Assembly: GCA_021292165.1 (NCBI GenBank)
Contig: CM037876.1
Location: 203,877,200 to 203,941,199 of the forward strand
Reading direction: 5' to 3'
Length of the DNA: 64,000 nucleotides
Origin: Shinisaurus crocodilurus
Lineage: Eukaryota > Chordata > Lepidosauria > Squamata > Shinisauridae
Positions 1 through 12,859 of this stretch are shown here, piece after piece (positions within the stretch are counted from its first letter, which is position 1; the number at the start of each line of letters is the position of its first letter). A program made the translations under genes and the position numbers. The notes under the pieces are model-generated. The model ran no database searches, was not told the DNA's origin, and saw only the letters and a program-made list of their open reading frames with translations.

Positions 1-1054
1 ACCATTTGCAGGACATCTGCAGGACATATTTTGTACAGTTGCACATTTCCCCATGAGGTATAGGAGCGGGGTGGGGGAGAAAAAAAAGACAATTGTTTGG
101 GTGTTTCAGACAGGCAAATCATGTGCAGAGAAAGCATGGGAGGGCAGACCTTTCTGGTTTGGGATATCCTGTTGATTGTTGAACACAGAGTTGGTTCCAA
201 TAAGGCAGCAAGGAATGGTAGCCTTACAGTCTAGAGGCAGTGCATGCATTGTGAACCAACACATACAGGTTTTGAGTCGTACTAAGCTACAATTGTAGTT
301 TACTGAAAGGACTGGTGACAGGATATGGGGTAGACTGAATGCCAAGTCCAGAGAAAATAGGCAAGTAGCACAGATGGGTTTATAACAGTCAACAGAGCAC
401 AAGGGAGAGCTGACAGAAATCAATAAGTGCTTGAGGGCCCAATCTGAAACTCATTAATTTTAATGAAGAGAGTCCCACTTACTTTGGTAGCCACTGGATC
501 AGGCCAAGAGATTTTTTCCTTATTAAACTATATGACCAAACTCATAAGTCCTTTGGACTGATACTTCATCAGTCCAGCAGACACTTACAGTTTCACAGTT
601 AACAAAAAGGCCTGCAGGTTATTGCTTACACGATCAAAGATGCCTTATTTTAATAGGCTGTGGTTTTATTTTTTGCTTTTGCTTGGCAGGCTCTATGTAA
701 TTGGTGCTATGATACTGGAAGATGCTCAGGATGTTTTCTCACTGCAACCCACCCAACCACCCTTTTTTGAAAAGAAATACATGTTCCAACCACTTCTTAA
801 TATGGTCTTGTTCTAATTTACCATTCTTCATATAATTGTTTCTATAGAACTGTTGAATATGCAGTGCAGTGGTGGCTGGTGTCCCTTGTGGCTGGTGGGT
901 TGGTGGGAATGCTGCATGCCAATAGTGGATGGGGCCACTGCCACAAATGGGTGAAGTCACTTCTTGCCATGTAACCCCTACACACATATTCAAACACAGG
1001 CCCATTCACATCCCATTCTCACACACAATCACAAACCATTCTCACACACACCAT

Positions 1055-1108
<54 letters not shown>
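1055..1108. repeat. (TC)n(AC)n microsatellite
   Basis: About 26 nt of TC dinucleotides are followed directly by about 28 nt of AC dinucleotides. The upstream 90 bases carry degenerate CACA and 'cattctcacac' copies, so the tract grew from an imperfect repeat. The local open frames with Ser-Leu or His-Thr runs are artefacts of it. Confidence 0.95.
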
Positions 1109-1110
<2 letters not shown>

Positions 1111-1382
1111 CTCATACCCTTCGCAGATGGGTGTGAATGGTGCAGAGATCACCTGTGGAGAGCTCCCTCTTTATGGCATGCTGAGCTGAGGGGTTTATTT
1201 AAACCTCTCTGCCCAAGCCTCACAATGGAGACCTCTCTGCAGCTGAGCTGAGCTGTGATCACTGATCGAAGATAACAGGGGTTACCTTGCTGAATGCTGG
1301 AGAAGTAGACTAGATAGGACCATTGCCCACCTACATCTCCCCTTACTCACCTGGATCTGGATCAGCTAACCGTGCCAGTGAG

Positions 1383-1549
1383 CAGGGCCGGTGCTACCAT
1401 TAGGCCAACTAGGCAGCTGCCTAGGGCGCAGGGCTAAAGGGGGTGCCAGAAATGCCTTGGGGAGAAAAAATATAGCGCTCTCAAGTGGGAAGGGGGGCGC
1501 TAAATATCTGATCTTGCCTAGGGCACCAAACTGCCTTGCACCGTCACTG
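1383..1549. mobile_element. hAT-type miniature element, 167 bp
   Basis: Imperfect terminal inverted repeats, CAGGGCCGGTGC on the left and GCACCGTCACTG on the right, are flanked by a perfect 8-bp direct repeat CCAGTGAG at 1375-1382 and 1550-1557. An 8-bp target duplication and CA...TG ends are hAT hallmarks. Inside are two opposed 'tgcctagggc' motifs. There is no transposase. Confidence 0.85.
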
Positions 1550-2094
1550 CCAGTGAGTCTCAGGAGTGTCTCCAGGCAGCAGCTGCTTTTCTTCATTCTC
1601 GAACTGCCTCCAGCCTGTCGAGCCTGTCCACTTGCCACACCCACCAACTGCCACTACCTGACCACCTTCCTCCTCCACCTCTCTACAGTACAGGCTGCTG
1701 AGCCAATCGGAAGCCTTATGGGCATCCTAGTGGATGCCCAATTTCCAAAAAGAAATGCTGGGTCCTGCACAAATGCAGGAGACCCAGTTAGGCTCATATT
1801 TGGGAGACAGGGGGAGTGGTCTTCCCAGATGCCCTGGTGTGCTGATTACTAATGCTGAACTGGAGGAATGTTTTGAGCATATGCAGCCACCACACATGCT
1901 CATTAGTCCAGCTGTCAAGTTTCTAATGCAAGACAGAATTAAGGACCTGACCAAGAAGGAAGGAAGTACTGTACTGTAAAATAACTTGCTGGGGAGCAGG
2001 CTGGGTTTTTTTTTTAAGGCTTGGTAGTGGTGGGGCAGTCACTGACACCCATTACACATACTAGAGGACTGCCAGTGATGCAGTGTGCTCTACA

Positions 2095-2200
2095 GTCCTT
2101 CACTCAGCCTTGTGAGGTGAGAGGGGAATTGAGGCTGAGAGAAGTGACTTCCCAAGCCATGACTGACCACAGATTTGAACCCAGGGTTTTCATTTCCAGG
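2095..2200 (-). mobile_element. MIR-like SINE remnant
   Basis: The order 'cttgtgaggtgagag', 'gaattgaggctgagagaagt', 'cccaagccatgactg' and 'atttgaacccagg' follows the reverse complement of a MIR/core-SINE (promoter B box near the right end). It is old and diverged. Confidence 0.6.
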
Positions 2201-3356
2201 TTGACCACCCTTATACCAGGAGCTGAGCTGGAATTTTACCACCCCCTCCTAGGATTTGCTGGGCTTTCTCATCAATTTATAAGATTAATTAGACTGAATG
2301 AGTTGTCAAATCCTATCCCATTTTATGGGAGCTGGTGAGACAAAGTGCTATAGGACTGGTAAGACACAGTGCTATTTGTTAAGTAGTTAACTATTAACAT
2401 AATCCTGTCCTCTTGTAATTCCCGGAATGGTGGTGCTTATGAGATTTCATAACCAAAAATTGGAAAGAAATGGGGGGACGGGGACGGAATTAGTTTCCTA
2501 GTGTGGAAAAGCATTATCATGTGCATTTTTAAATGATGAAGCCTGACCTTGTCCTGTCGGGGGCAGCAAGATGACAAATCATCTAATCAGCCAGGTTATC
2601 CAGTCATGACCATGCTGAAAATGAAGGCTTCTCCTTTGGCTAATGACACAACATGGATGTTTGTTACCCACAGATAGAATAGATTGATAATCTTGTGCCC
2701 ACTCCACCTCATGCTAGCTTCCTCATCTGCTACTACATCCAGGAGTGGGCAAGTACAAAGAAATCTGAGAAATTCCTTCTAGGGCCCTGCCCTGTTTTCT
2801 TTCTACAGCTTTGTATTTATTGATGGCCTGGGGTGGAATCCGGTCTCTGAGAATCTGATAGCTTTCCCCCACAGGGTCTATGGATCAAATGTCTCTGATT
2901 TTAGCCTACATTCAAATATCACTTCTGTTTGCTGAAAGATTTGAAAGGAAGCAGGTCAGCCTTGGAATATATTGGATTTTTAATTTTGCTTCAAACTCAG
3001 GTTAAATAAATCAGGCCCTCAATACTCCATTTGTCTGGAGCATGGCAGCCAGGTATGGACTTTCTAATGCTTAACTGAATTTTCTGCATAAGGTGGAAAG
3101 GAAATAGCATTGTGTGCAAGAGGCAATATGGTGCTGGAGACAGGGAGTTGAAGGAGATTTGCAAGAGGGCTCAGTGCTGTATACACTCATTCCATTTTCA
3201 CCTCTGGTAAACAGAGTCTGCTGGGGTTTGTTTCAAACATCTATTTGGCTGGAGACGACAGTGAGATGAAAGAAATATGTATGCAACATGGGAAGGGATG
3301 TATTTCTCAAACCAGTTTCATTTCTCATAAAAACCATTGTCTTTCTCCATCAGTTC

Positions 3357-3380
3357 GCTCACACACACACACACACACAC
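3357..3380. repeat. (CA)n microsatellite
   Basis: A run of about 12 CA units lies between 'gttcgct' and 'gagtgagagtg'. Confidence 0.95.
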
Positions 3381-3884
3381 AGAGTGAGAGTGTTCACAGA
3401 CTGTATTCTTTTGTCACACACCACTGGACAATGTAAAATTGTCAATAGGATCACTGAATAAAACAGGTTATCCATTCCTCATCTGAGTCAATGCAAGGTA
3501 GATGTGTGTGCTTTAAAAATATTTTATAACTTGCTTTCCCCTCTACCTGTAGTCCAAGTGGCTTATTAAAATCCCAGTATCACGATCAATTTTCCTTTTA
3601 AAAAATTCTAAAAATAAAAACTACAAGAGAACTATGTAATAGAGCCAGTATAAAAATATCCATTTAAGCCAAAGGCTTGCTAAAACAAGAAGATATTTGC
3701 CATACTGTTAAAAATCTGGACTGTAGGGTTTAGGCAGGCATCTCATGAGAGAATTCTAAAGTTTGTGGGATGTCATAGAAAAGGCCCTTCACAGCATTGG
3801 GTCCTTGCAGGCGTTCTCATTTGAATGCAGTCAAGAGCAGGACCTCACTGGATGATCCCAAAATAAGGTTTCTATTATATTTAC

Positions 3885-4760
3885 TTACTTATTTTATTTA
3901 TTTGATTTATATCCCACTCTTCTCACAAAGAGCTCAGGATGGCTAACAACCTACGGTATATAAAACAAAGTACACCACATAAACATAATCAAAATCATGA
4001 TTCTAAAATGGCAAATATATAATAAAATACAATTAAACCACCAATACAATCAAACAAACAAAAAAGAGCACAATAGAGCACTTGCCTATATTCTGAAAGT
4101 CTGAACAAATAAATAGATCTTTCATGGGCACCTAAATGACAGCAGCATGGGGGACAGCCAAATTTCTACTGGAAGACAGTTCCAGTTCCAGATCCAGGGT
4201 GCCATCACCAAAAAGGCCGTGCCATGTGTGGTAGCCCCATAGGCCACATTCCTCAAGGGCACCACAAGCAAAATCTCTCCAGCTGATCTTAAATGCTGGG
4301 ATGGTTAGTATTGGGAAATGAGATGCTTCAAGTACCTGGATCCTTGTCCATTTAGGGTTTTGTACACTAGTTCAAATACTTTGAACTGGGCCTCATAGCT
4401 CACTGGCAGCCAGGGCAGAGATTTCAAAATTGGTGTGGCATGCTCACATCTCACTGCCCCATCAACACATGGGGGACAGCATTGTGCATCAGCTGCAGCT
4501 TCCACTTTCAAAGGAAGTGCATAGAGAGGATTGCAGTAGTCCAGTCGAGAAGTTATCACAGCATGGACTAATGTTGCCAGGTTTTTCATGTCCAGAACAG
4601 CTGTAGTTGGTGAACCAGCCATAGTTGGCTCTAAGTACTCCTCGTCACTAAGGCCACCTGGGCCTCCAGTGAGTCAAGGAGCACTCCCAGACTCCCTTGA
4701 GTCAAGGAGCACTCCCAGACTACGTATCTGCTCCAGGACAGGCAGTCTGCCTAATTCTAC
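3885..4760 (-). mobile_element. L2/CR1-type LINE, 3' end with RT C-terminus remnant
   Basis: On the minus strand, 4622-4305 encodes a decayed reverse-transcriptase C-terminal segment: ITSRLDYCNPLY, then LKSLPWLPVSYEAQFKVFEL and YKTLNG. This pattern (SRLDYCN...LHWLPV...FK....YK.L.G) is typical of L2/CR1 LINEs. The 3' untranslated end lies at lower coordinates and finishes near 'tttatttgatttatatccca'. A 27-bp unit ('gtcaaggagcactcccagac') is tandemly duplicated at about 4673-4722. The element is dead and 5'-truncated. Confidence 0.8.
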
Positions 4761-4848
4761 CTAATATTTATTTATTTACTGTTTAAAAAATTATCCCACC
4801 TTTTGGCCCTAAAAAAGGCACAGGGCAATTTACAGCACTTAGTGCTGG

Positions 4849-5090
4849 TTCGCACGATCAAACAATCCATGGTGGGTTGCAATGTGTGCAGGCGGCCATT
4901 TTTAATATTCAAGTCATGGCCACGGTTTGTTGTGCCATCCAAACTCAGGGACTGTGAGAGTTATTTAACCCTCGCATAACCCATGGTTCCCAGATGTGGA
5001 TGACATGACCAGCTGCAGCTGTAGCTTGGCTTGAATATTGAGGATAGTGCTACGATGAGCTGTGGCAATCATGCATACCAGGTCTTAAAG
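4849..5090. mobile_element. Decayed palindromic mini-element (ggttcgca family)
   Basis: The left end 'ctggttcgcacgat' and the right end 'atcatgcataccag' are imperfect inverted repeats. Inside are opposed 'tattcaag'/'cttgaatat' and 'aacccatgg' motifs. It shares its end motif with elements at 14090, 22690 and 32640. No clear target duplication. Confidence 0.5.
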
Positions 5091-7245
5091 TCTCGTTACA
5101 ATTAACCCTGGACTGCATTACAAACAAAAAAACAACAAAAAGCAAACAAAACAAATCCATAGCTGGCAATATGAATAATTCTGGCAGGATAAAAATGTCC
5201 TAACTGCCTAAAAAATATCAAAGAAGTACATGCGTGTGAGGAATTGCATAGAATAAGATGAACTGCAGGACTAGAATCAGTTTTGGTACATCTTGAATCT
5301 CTGCCTTCCTACCCACCCGGTTCCCATATTGCCATTCTTAATGTGGCCTCAGTACCCTCAACTCCCAATTGAACAATTCCCCCAGAGTGCTCAAATGCTA
5401 CACAACACATTCTTTGCAGTTTGCAGGATCAGGGTTTCTGATGTGCTGCCATCTTAGATTGGTGCATTCATGTACAGTTAATTGAAGGTGGAGGTATCTT
5501 GAGATAATATCTTGACCAGGAGACTCAGGAACTAAAGCTAGGACTAGTAGGAATTGTCTGTAACTGGGGCTTAAACTTTTCAAGTCCACTAGTGAAATTG
5601 ATGGGCTAATGTTGCCTCCTCCCCCTTGCAAGAGAAGGTTACAAGGGTGAGAGAATTCACAGACTCTCTGTCTATAATTCCCAAACAAAGCCTCACTTAT
5701 TACCGAAAATACAGTAGCACCAGTATTTTCTGGGCAAGTTAATTTAAATTTATTGCATTGCCACAGGATGCTTGACCATGTCTTTGAAGCGGATCAAAAC
5801 TCCACACATCCTGCCAACACAGAGCCAATTTTGCATCTTGCATGTTCCACTGGTTAATTTGCAGGCATATGTCAAGATAGTGATGGGGTAGTGGCTGACA
5901 GCCCAACATTGGGCTATGCGAGAGCCCCAAATCACTTTCAAATGAACACAATGAAAAGAGCAAGGCACATATCAAACACTGTCTGCTCACTCTCTGGGAA
6001 AGTATCTTCTTCATAGCACATCAAGAGCTACGTTTAAAATGCAGTGGTTGGAGATCACTTCCCAGCTAGGTGAGTCCCAGCTGCACTGTGGGAGCACTTG
6101 GCTGTGGCAAGCTGGCAGGGCATTCAGACCTCTTAAGTGCTGATGGTGGGGAGAGTGTGGAGCTATCTGTAGCCGCTCTGGGAATGGTGTAGGAGCAGCA
6201 CTGTAGGTAGCTGATCTGACAGTACCTTAGAAATGGTGTTAGAGCCTGGGGGAGAGCTGTGGGGGAGCAGCTCCAGTTTTAGATTTCCTCGGGAGTCATT
6301 CCCTCCAGACAGCAGGAGCACTTTGCAAGGAAGAGCCGGGAGAACAGCTAAGAGAGTTTGGATTGGCTGTGTGTGACATCATCAAGCAACATCCTGATTG
6401 GTCTAGTTTCTGTTTGTGTGAGTGTGTTGGCTTTTCCCTTTTGGTTTTGCAGTGCTGAGAAATAAAAGTATGATTACAGGAAAGGCCCAATGGCAAACCT
6501 TATTAGGCTTCAGTGGTAATAAATAATGCCAATTATTCCACATGGGGGGGAGAACATTGAGAGGAATTTCCCTCTGGTAATGAGTCGCAGGGTTCTGTTT
6601 TCATCTTATTTTTATTTTGGTTATGAGAGGTTATTAGGGGGGCACTTGGAGAGGGTGACACAGGATTTTGCATGAATATTGATAAATGACAATTACTAGA
6701 GCCTCTTCCCTTTCCATCGCCTGAGGCCACGTCTGCTGGGGCATGCAGACGGGGCTCATAACTATAGTAATCTCTGTGCATGGATTTATGTGGGGGCAAA
6801 CAGTAAAAGAATAAGAGCTTTGTTTGTGTCCTTCGCACTAAAAGGACAGAACTGATTTAAAAGGCATCTGTCAGAATACCACAACAGTGGACTAAAAAGA
6901 GCTACCCATGATTTTGGAAGCTGTAACTTGCTGGTAAAATACCGGTGTACACGTATATTTTATTAAAAGATAGTTCAGACTTTGGGAGTCAAAAGAGCAT
7001 CATTTAGAAACAGGTTGAAGGGAGTTGTACCAATGGGAATGTCAGATCTCATGATTTCCCCCCTCGTCTCATCATTCTACAGGCATTTGTTCATGGGCTT
7101 CTCTAGATGGTTTCTCATTGGGACTACATTTTCTGCCCAGAAGACCACATACCTACAGGCTTTAGAAGCAGAGGGTGTCATTGTTTGTGATGTATTATTG
7201 CCCGACCATGGCAATGAGAGCAAGAAGGCAGACCTAGGGTTCGAC

Positions 7246-7390
7246 CAGCCTTCCTCCAACCTGATGCCCACCAGGTGTGTTGGACTGCAACTGCTATCAT
7301 TCCCAGCCAGCATAGCCACTGGCCATGCTGGCTGGAATGATGAGAGTTGCACACCAACACATCTGGAGGGCACCAGGTTGGGGAAAGTTG
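7246..7390. mobile_element. hAT-like palindromic mini-element
   Basis: The element opens with 'cagccttcctccaacctgat' and closes with 'caccaggttggggaaagttg'. The arms pair through 'gttggactgcaact' and 'agttgcacaccaac'. The flanks ggttcgac (7238-7245) and ggttagat (7391-7398) agree at 6 of 8 positions, fitting an old 8-bp target duplication. Same family as 29811-29944. Confidence 0.7.
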
Positions 7391-7490
7391 GGTTAGATGG
7401 AAGCGGTGGGAGGAGGTCATGCTCTGTAGAAGCCAGAGTGGGGAGGAGGCTTGACGAGGAGCTATAGGCTGGGGAGGACATATGGGGAGA

Positions 7491-7672
7491 GGCTTTTGCT
7501 CCCTGGTAGAGCATGTGCTTTGCATGCAGAAGGTTGCAGGTTCAACCCCCGGCATCTCCAGGTAGGGCTGGAAAAATTCCTGCCTAAAACCCTGGAGAGC
7601 CACTGCCAGTGTTGACAGTACTGGGCTAGATGGACCCATGGTCTAACTCAGTGTAAGGCAGCTTCATATGTT
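7491..7672 (+). mobile_element. tRNA-Ala-derived SINE
   Basis: The head is tRNA-like: 'tggtagagcatgtgctttgc' (A box and TGC anticodon loop), 'ggttcaaccccc' (B box) and 'ggcatctcca', which matches the 3' end of tRNA-Ala. The body 'ctagatggacccatggtcta' and the end 'ggcagcttcatatgtt' are the common reptilian SINE tail. It is a retroposon and not a working tRNA gene, because the 5' acceptor arm is degraded. A minus-strand relative lies at 37490-37640. Confidence 0.85.
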
Positions 7673-8081
7673 AGCTGACTAAGATGTTTCTTTGAATGAC
7701 AGTGTATAGACTGAGGGACAGAAGGCATTACAGATAGGCACTGCATAGGAGCTGATTAACTGTGCATTAGTCAGTAAGATAAATGTACGGTGTGGGCTGA
7801 AGAGACCTATGTTCCATTTAAGACTTCTGCCTCACTTCCTGGAGAGTTAATTAAAGAAGACAAGGTTGGCAGGGCTAGTGTAGATGGACCATTAGTCTGA
7901 TTCAGAATTTTAAAAACTTTATAGTGCAGGAATACTCTTCTTAGATCCATTTGTGCAGTTTGATGTGTTGTGTGTGCACTGCAGGAGAAAGCTGGCACTT
8001 TCTTGACTATGCTATGCCTTTTTCTTCTACTTTGTTGATTATGAAGACACTCATTAATACGTATATATACTCATACACTCA

Positions 8082-8112
8082 AACTCTCTCTCTCTGTGTC
8101 TCTCTCTCTGTG

Positions 8113-8165
<53 letters not shown>
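8082..8165. repeat. (TC/TGTC)n(AC)n microsatellite
   Basis: The TC dinucleotides are interrupted by TGTC units and followed by about nine AC units. Same TC-then-AC structure as at 1055. Confidence 0.95.
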
Positions 8166-8166
<1 letters not shown>

Positions 8167-8814
8167 TTTCATGCATGCATGTCCACATGCATACATATAT
8201 CCTTTGAAAGCTATGCTTCATGCAGGATCTGTAAAGTCACTGTTTGCTTCACTATCTGTGGAAGGGCTGTGGACATTATTAACTGACTTCCTGAATGGGA
8301 CTAAAGGAAGCTTTCTGATGTGCTCTGTGCTGCATTTCTCCCTCTTTCATCTTCCCTCTTGGCATATGCGGCTCTGTATGAAGCACTTTCCCGTGCTTGT
8401 TCACCAAACCGCTGCTTTATTTAATCCTCCTTTCCAGCCTATGTGGAGAAAGCCCCTGGGGCATTTTCAGCCTCTAGAACAATGAAAGGGTATTGTGTCC
8501 TCTGTTCACCTACAGAGGGAGGAGGTGACACCGATCATGTAAGACATGGAACCAGAGAGATCAGCTGGAAAGGAACCAAATGAAGTTCATTTACCCTGCA
8601 GTGTTCCATTAAATGCTGAGTAATTAGCATATGTTGTGGGGTTTTGTTTTTGTTTTCTTTCATTTTGGCACAAGGAGGTTCTTTTTGCATATTAATTAGA
8701 TCATCCAGGCTGTTGGACACTTAAAGAAATTGCAGCTAGCATTTACTGCTCCACACATCTCTACTGCCTTCTGCTCAGGTTTTTAGTAAATGGAGATTGA
8801 GAGACAATGTAGAT

Positions 8815-9375
8815 CAGGGGTCCTCAAACTTTTTACACGGGGGGGGGGCAGTTCATTGTCCCTCAGCCTGTTGGGGGGCCGGACTCACTGGGACTCCCCT
8901 GTGCCGCCTCCTTCATGCTGCCCCCCCGCCACCGCCGCCACCGCAGGACCCCGCCACCCCCCGCTGCCGCAGGACTGCCCCGCCGCCGCCGCTGCCGCAG
9001 GACCGCCCCGCTGCTGCCGCCGCAGGAGCCCCCATGCCGTCCCCCGCTGCCGTTGCAGGACCGCCCCGCCGCCCCCCACTGCTGCCGCTACCGCAGGACC
9101 CCCCCCGCCCCGTAACCCACCCCACCACCACCGCCCCCACCACCGCCATAACTCCCCCCACTGCCCCCCACCCGCCGCCATAACTCCCCCCCGCCGCTGC
9201 CATCCTACCTGGTCCCCTGCGCGCTGCTGCCGGTGCCTCCGCCATAGCCTCCGCTTGAGGCTGCCGCCGCCGCTCCGTCACGTCCATCCTGGACTCCACC
9301 CGCACTCAGTTTTGAAAAACAGTGCGGGCAGGGTCCAGGATGGACGCGACGGAGCAGGGTCCCGTCGCGTCACTT
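8815..9375. mobile_element. GC-rich, CpG-dense block, probably inside a hAT-like element
   Basis: The block starts with 'caggggtcctcaaacttttt', which resembles a hAT terminus, and contains about 500 bp of CCG/CTG-rich sequence with many CpGs. Near the right side an inverted repeat pairs 9272-9307 with 9321-9355 (arms 'ccgtcacgtccatcctgg' and 'ccaggatggacgcgacgg'). No right terminus was found. The proline-rich open frames in three phases are compositional. I see no exon and no evidence for a promoter beyond the composition. Confidence 0.5.
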
Positions 9376-10498
9376 CCGCCGTGTTTTTGTTGTTGTTGTT
9401 CATATGCAGAAATGTATATTTTTTTACCCCAAGATTCTTCAAAAGTAACAGTGATGTAGAAAATACTAAACATAGTTATTTGTAAGAAGGCTTTCCAGCC
9501 AGGCATAGTTCTGACCCCCAAAGGGTGAGGCAAACAGTGCAGGACTTTCCAGGGAAGTTCTCAAGGGATGACTAGCAGCTGCTCATTTCTAAGTCTGAGC
9601 TGAGCTACATTTTTGTAAGTTTCTACTTTCATGTCAAAATCTGTGATTTCATCAAACAGGTATGGGCTAGCTCAGATTCTGTACGGCTCCCTGGAGGCTT
9701 TGAAAACTCACTGGGACTTTTGCACAGCTCTCTTCAAGAAATCCAGGACTCAAATGAAAAATAGGGGAAATTTTCAGCATGCTCTGGAAATCACATTGAG
9801 AAACACCAAAGCTAAAAATACAATTTCATTTCAGTTCTGCTCATTATCATAACCCTCCCCTTACCTGAAATGATTAGGATCAGAAGGGAGCTGCCCATTG
9901 GGACCCATGCTCAAGAAATTAATGCCTTGTGATCAGTGAAGGATCTTCTAGGACTAACAGAATACAGTTACTATAACTGCACTCATATCCATAGACTGAA
10001 AGCCAAACTGGTAGAGATTGAGAGAGCCAATAACATCCGGGTGATCCTGAAGCTGCAAATTAACCCAGGACTTAACAATCCTCCCCACCCCCAAAAAAGC
10101 ACTGAGTTGTTGTTGTTTAAAGAGTCTGAGTGCAATTGGAGGCTGTAGGGCTGAGGGGCACTGATAATTGCATCACTTTTCCTCAGCTGGCTTTCACTAG
10201 CCAGAGTGGGCATGGATTTGAGTCTCATATTTCATCATTCTTATTTTCAGTCTTTATCAGAGAGAAACAAATTGACATTGCTTCAAATCAACAACCCCAA
10301 AACATCAATACTTAAATGTATATAAAAGTAGTGTCCCCTTTCCCCAGTTTTTCAAAACAGAAGGAAACGTGGCATGAAGTGGCTCTGAAAGATGTATTCT
10401 CTCCTAGGTCAATGGGACCAAAAGGAAGCCACTCCAAAGGAAACTAGGCCCATGTTTGCGATGGACATGAGGAGGGGGGGAAGTGCTCTCTGTCTTAA

Positions 10499-10642
<144 letters not shown>

Positions 10643-10674
10643 TAAGTTACAATGAGGTCATAAAGCCGTGGTGG

Positions 10675-10895
10675 TTAGCCAGTCAATGGATATTAGTCAT
10701 GACGGCTATATGGAAGTTCTAGGTACAGAGGCAGAACGCCTTGGAGTACAAGTTGCTGGGGAACATGGGCAGGAGGGTGCTGTTGAGTTCGAGTCCTGCT
10801 TGTGGGCTTCCCAGAGATATCTGGTTGGCCACTGTGGGGAACAGGATGCTAGATTAGATGGACCTTTTGCCTGATCCAGCAGGGTTCTTGTGATG
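10675..10895 (+). mobile_element. SINE-like interspersed repeat
   Basis: The text 'atggatattagtcatgacgg', 'gcttcccagagatatctggt', 'ggccactgtggggaacagga' and 'cctgatccagcagggttctt' is a common reptilian interspersed repeat with a SINE-type tail. It begins only about 35 nt after the donor of the catalytic-loop exon. The exact family name is not known to me. Confidence 0.65.
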
Positions 10896-12208
10896 ATCAT
10901 GCAGGGCTCTGCAGTTATGTCCAGTCCTTTCCCCTTTAAAGGAGAGACTGTTTCCCATATCTAGCTTCATGCTATAGAGGTTGCACTGTTTTACTGATTA
11001 TTTTTGTGCAAAGGAATTATGTGATACAGGTGATTCTGCCCCATCTTCCTGGTGTATGAGTGTGTAGGCCAGGATGTAGAAGGGGTCATGATGGTAGTGC
11101 AGCCGTGCCACGGGGGTAGCTTGTTTATACAAAACTACACTGCTGAAGGTATAGGTGTGCAATTCCTATTGCCTACAGAGATATTTTCCTAACAAAAATT
11201 ATAAATAATTGTGTGTGTGTAGTAGTACTAGGTTAGTTTGTCCCCTGATTTTATCCATGCCCCATCTCTACAAGAAACAGTTTGGCCTGTTAAGAGGTTG
11301 GGCTTCTGAAAAGCCTCAATTTCCTATAACAACCTCCTCCTCCTCTTCTTCCTTCCAATAAGCATAATGCTTTCAAGCTTGGGTATCTGAGTTTTTTGTG
11401 TTTTTTTAATGGAGAAGACATGGAGAGGTTTCCACTGAAAGGTATGTGGTTGTGATGAGGTGGCTTCCACACTTTGTTTGCAAAGTTCCGCTCGTAGTGG
11501 GAGAGAGTGGTATGTAGTAAATAAATGAAACTGCCAACACAAGCTTACGTAAGGGTTGTTAAAAAAACAACAACTCCACCATAACAAGCAAAGATTCATT
11601 TTCCTTTTCAGTAAAACCTTTCATTTCATACTGGATATGTACAACAAACTGCAATTTAAAGACATACAGGCCTGTGCTTCTCTGAGTTTGGTGAAAATAT
11701 CCTCACCAAAACCATCTAAAAATAGAACGCAGAGCTGTTATATATACTTTTAAAATCCCCAAAGACTATAAAGGTGAGATTTTCCCTTGTGTTTAGACTA
11801 CTATGGAGACTCAAGTGCAGGTTTCCCCAGGGAGTTTATACACTTGCTATATATGGAACCTCCTGTACCCTGCCGCCACCTACTGGTAGCAACTAGGAAC
11901 AGATTTATTGACTACTGCTGTCATCCAGTAAGCCTAGCAGAAATTTCCAAGGAAAACGGTTGTCATATGTGCAATGAATTCTGGGACATAAACACTGGTT
12001 TTCATTAGTGGTATATATGAACACATGCAAAGATTTGTAATTTGTATTACTGGTATTTAACTTGCATCTCAACGCTGCAAGCCCCATAGGTTGGAACAGA
12101 GCCTGTGAAAGAGCAGAGGAAAGGGGGTTTCTAGGACCCATATTTCTAGGGCATCTTTGCCTCATACATACTAAAGCACCCATTCAGCAGAAATAAATCT
12201 CCCCCACA

Positions 12209-12255
12209 TCTCTTTCTTTCTTTCTTTCTTTCCTTCCTTCCTTCCTTCCTTCTTT
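12209..12255. repeat. (TTTC)n(TTCC)n microsatellite
   Basis: About five TTTC units change into about seven TTCC units. The tract directly precedes a LINE fragment. Confidence 0.9.
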
Positions 12256-12257
12256 AT

Positions 12258-12850
12258 AACAATATGCCCAGCTACATCCCTATCTGGACAGGGATAACCT
12301 GGCTTCAGTGGTCTATGCTCTGGTAACCTCCAGGTTAGATTACTGCAATGCACTCTGTGTGGGGCTGCCTTTGAAAATGGTTCAGAACCTACAGCTTCTG
12401 CAAAATGCAGTGGCCAGACTGATAGCAGGAACCAGAAGGTCTGGCATATAACACCGAGTCTGGCCCGTTTGTACTGGCTGCCTCTATGTTCCAAGCCCAA
12501 TTCAACGTGCTGGTTTCAACCTATGAAGCCTTACATGGCTTGAGGTCGCAATACCTGATGGAATTAACATCTGAGGCCCTGAGGTTTGAAGGATGGCAAC
12601 AAGGGAGAGGGCCTTCTTCGTGGTGGCCCCCTGATTGTGGAATGCTCTCCCCAGTGATTGTCATATTTTTAGCACCAGCTTAAGACTTTCCTCTATTCCT
12701 AGGCATTTGACGGCATATGATGGGGCTTCTTAATTTAGTTGTTTTATTGGTTCTTGGCATTTTGAATTGTTTTTAGCTGTTTTAAAATGTTTTAACCCTT
12801 GCTGTAAGACATTGAACCTTTTTTTAGAGAAAGGCATCTAATAAATTTAA
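12258..12850 (+). mobile_element. L2/CR1-type LINE, 3' end
   Basis: The + strand carries the decayed RT C-terminal pattern ('aggttagattactgcaatgc', then 'ctggctgcctctatgttcca', then 'ttcaacgtgctggtttcaac') and an A/T-rich 3' end ('gcatctaataaatttaa'). Several stops and frameshifts make it inactive. Confidence 0.75.
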
Positions 12851-12859
12851 TTTTTAAAA

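Noticed and set aside
1391..1852. 153-residue open frame
   Set aside because: It begins inside the hAT mini-element and continues into plain intron; no conserved motif.
7491..7565. Possible tRNA-Ala gene
   Set aside because: The acceptor and D-arm are degraded, and the sequence continues into a SINE body found again at 37490.
8815..9375. CpG-rich block as a promoter or first exon
   Set aside because: It starts with a hAT-like terminus, shows no splice donor with coding potential, and shares a motif with a transposon core. An island function cannot be excluded but is not supported.
8790..9485. 231-residue proline/arginine-rich open frame and its overlaps
   Set aside because: CCG/CTG-rich sequence leaves several frames on both strands open at once; the peptide is low-complexity and starts and ends in unrelated intron.
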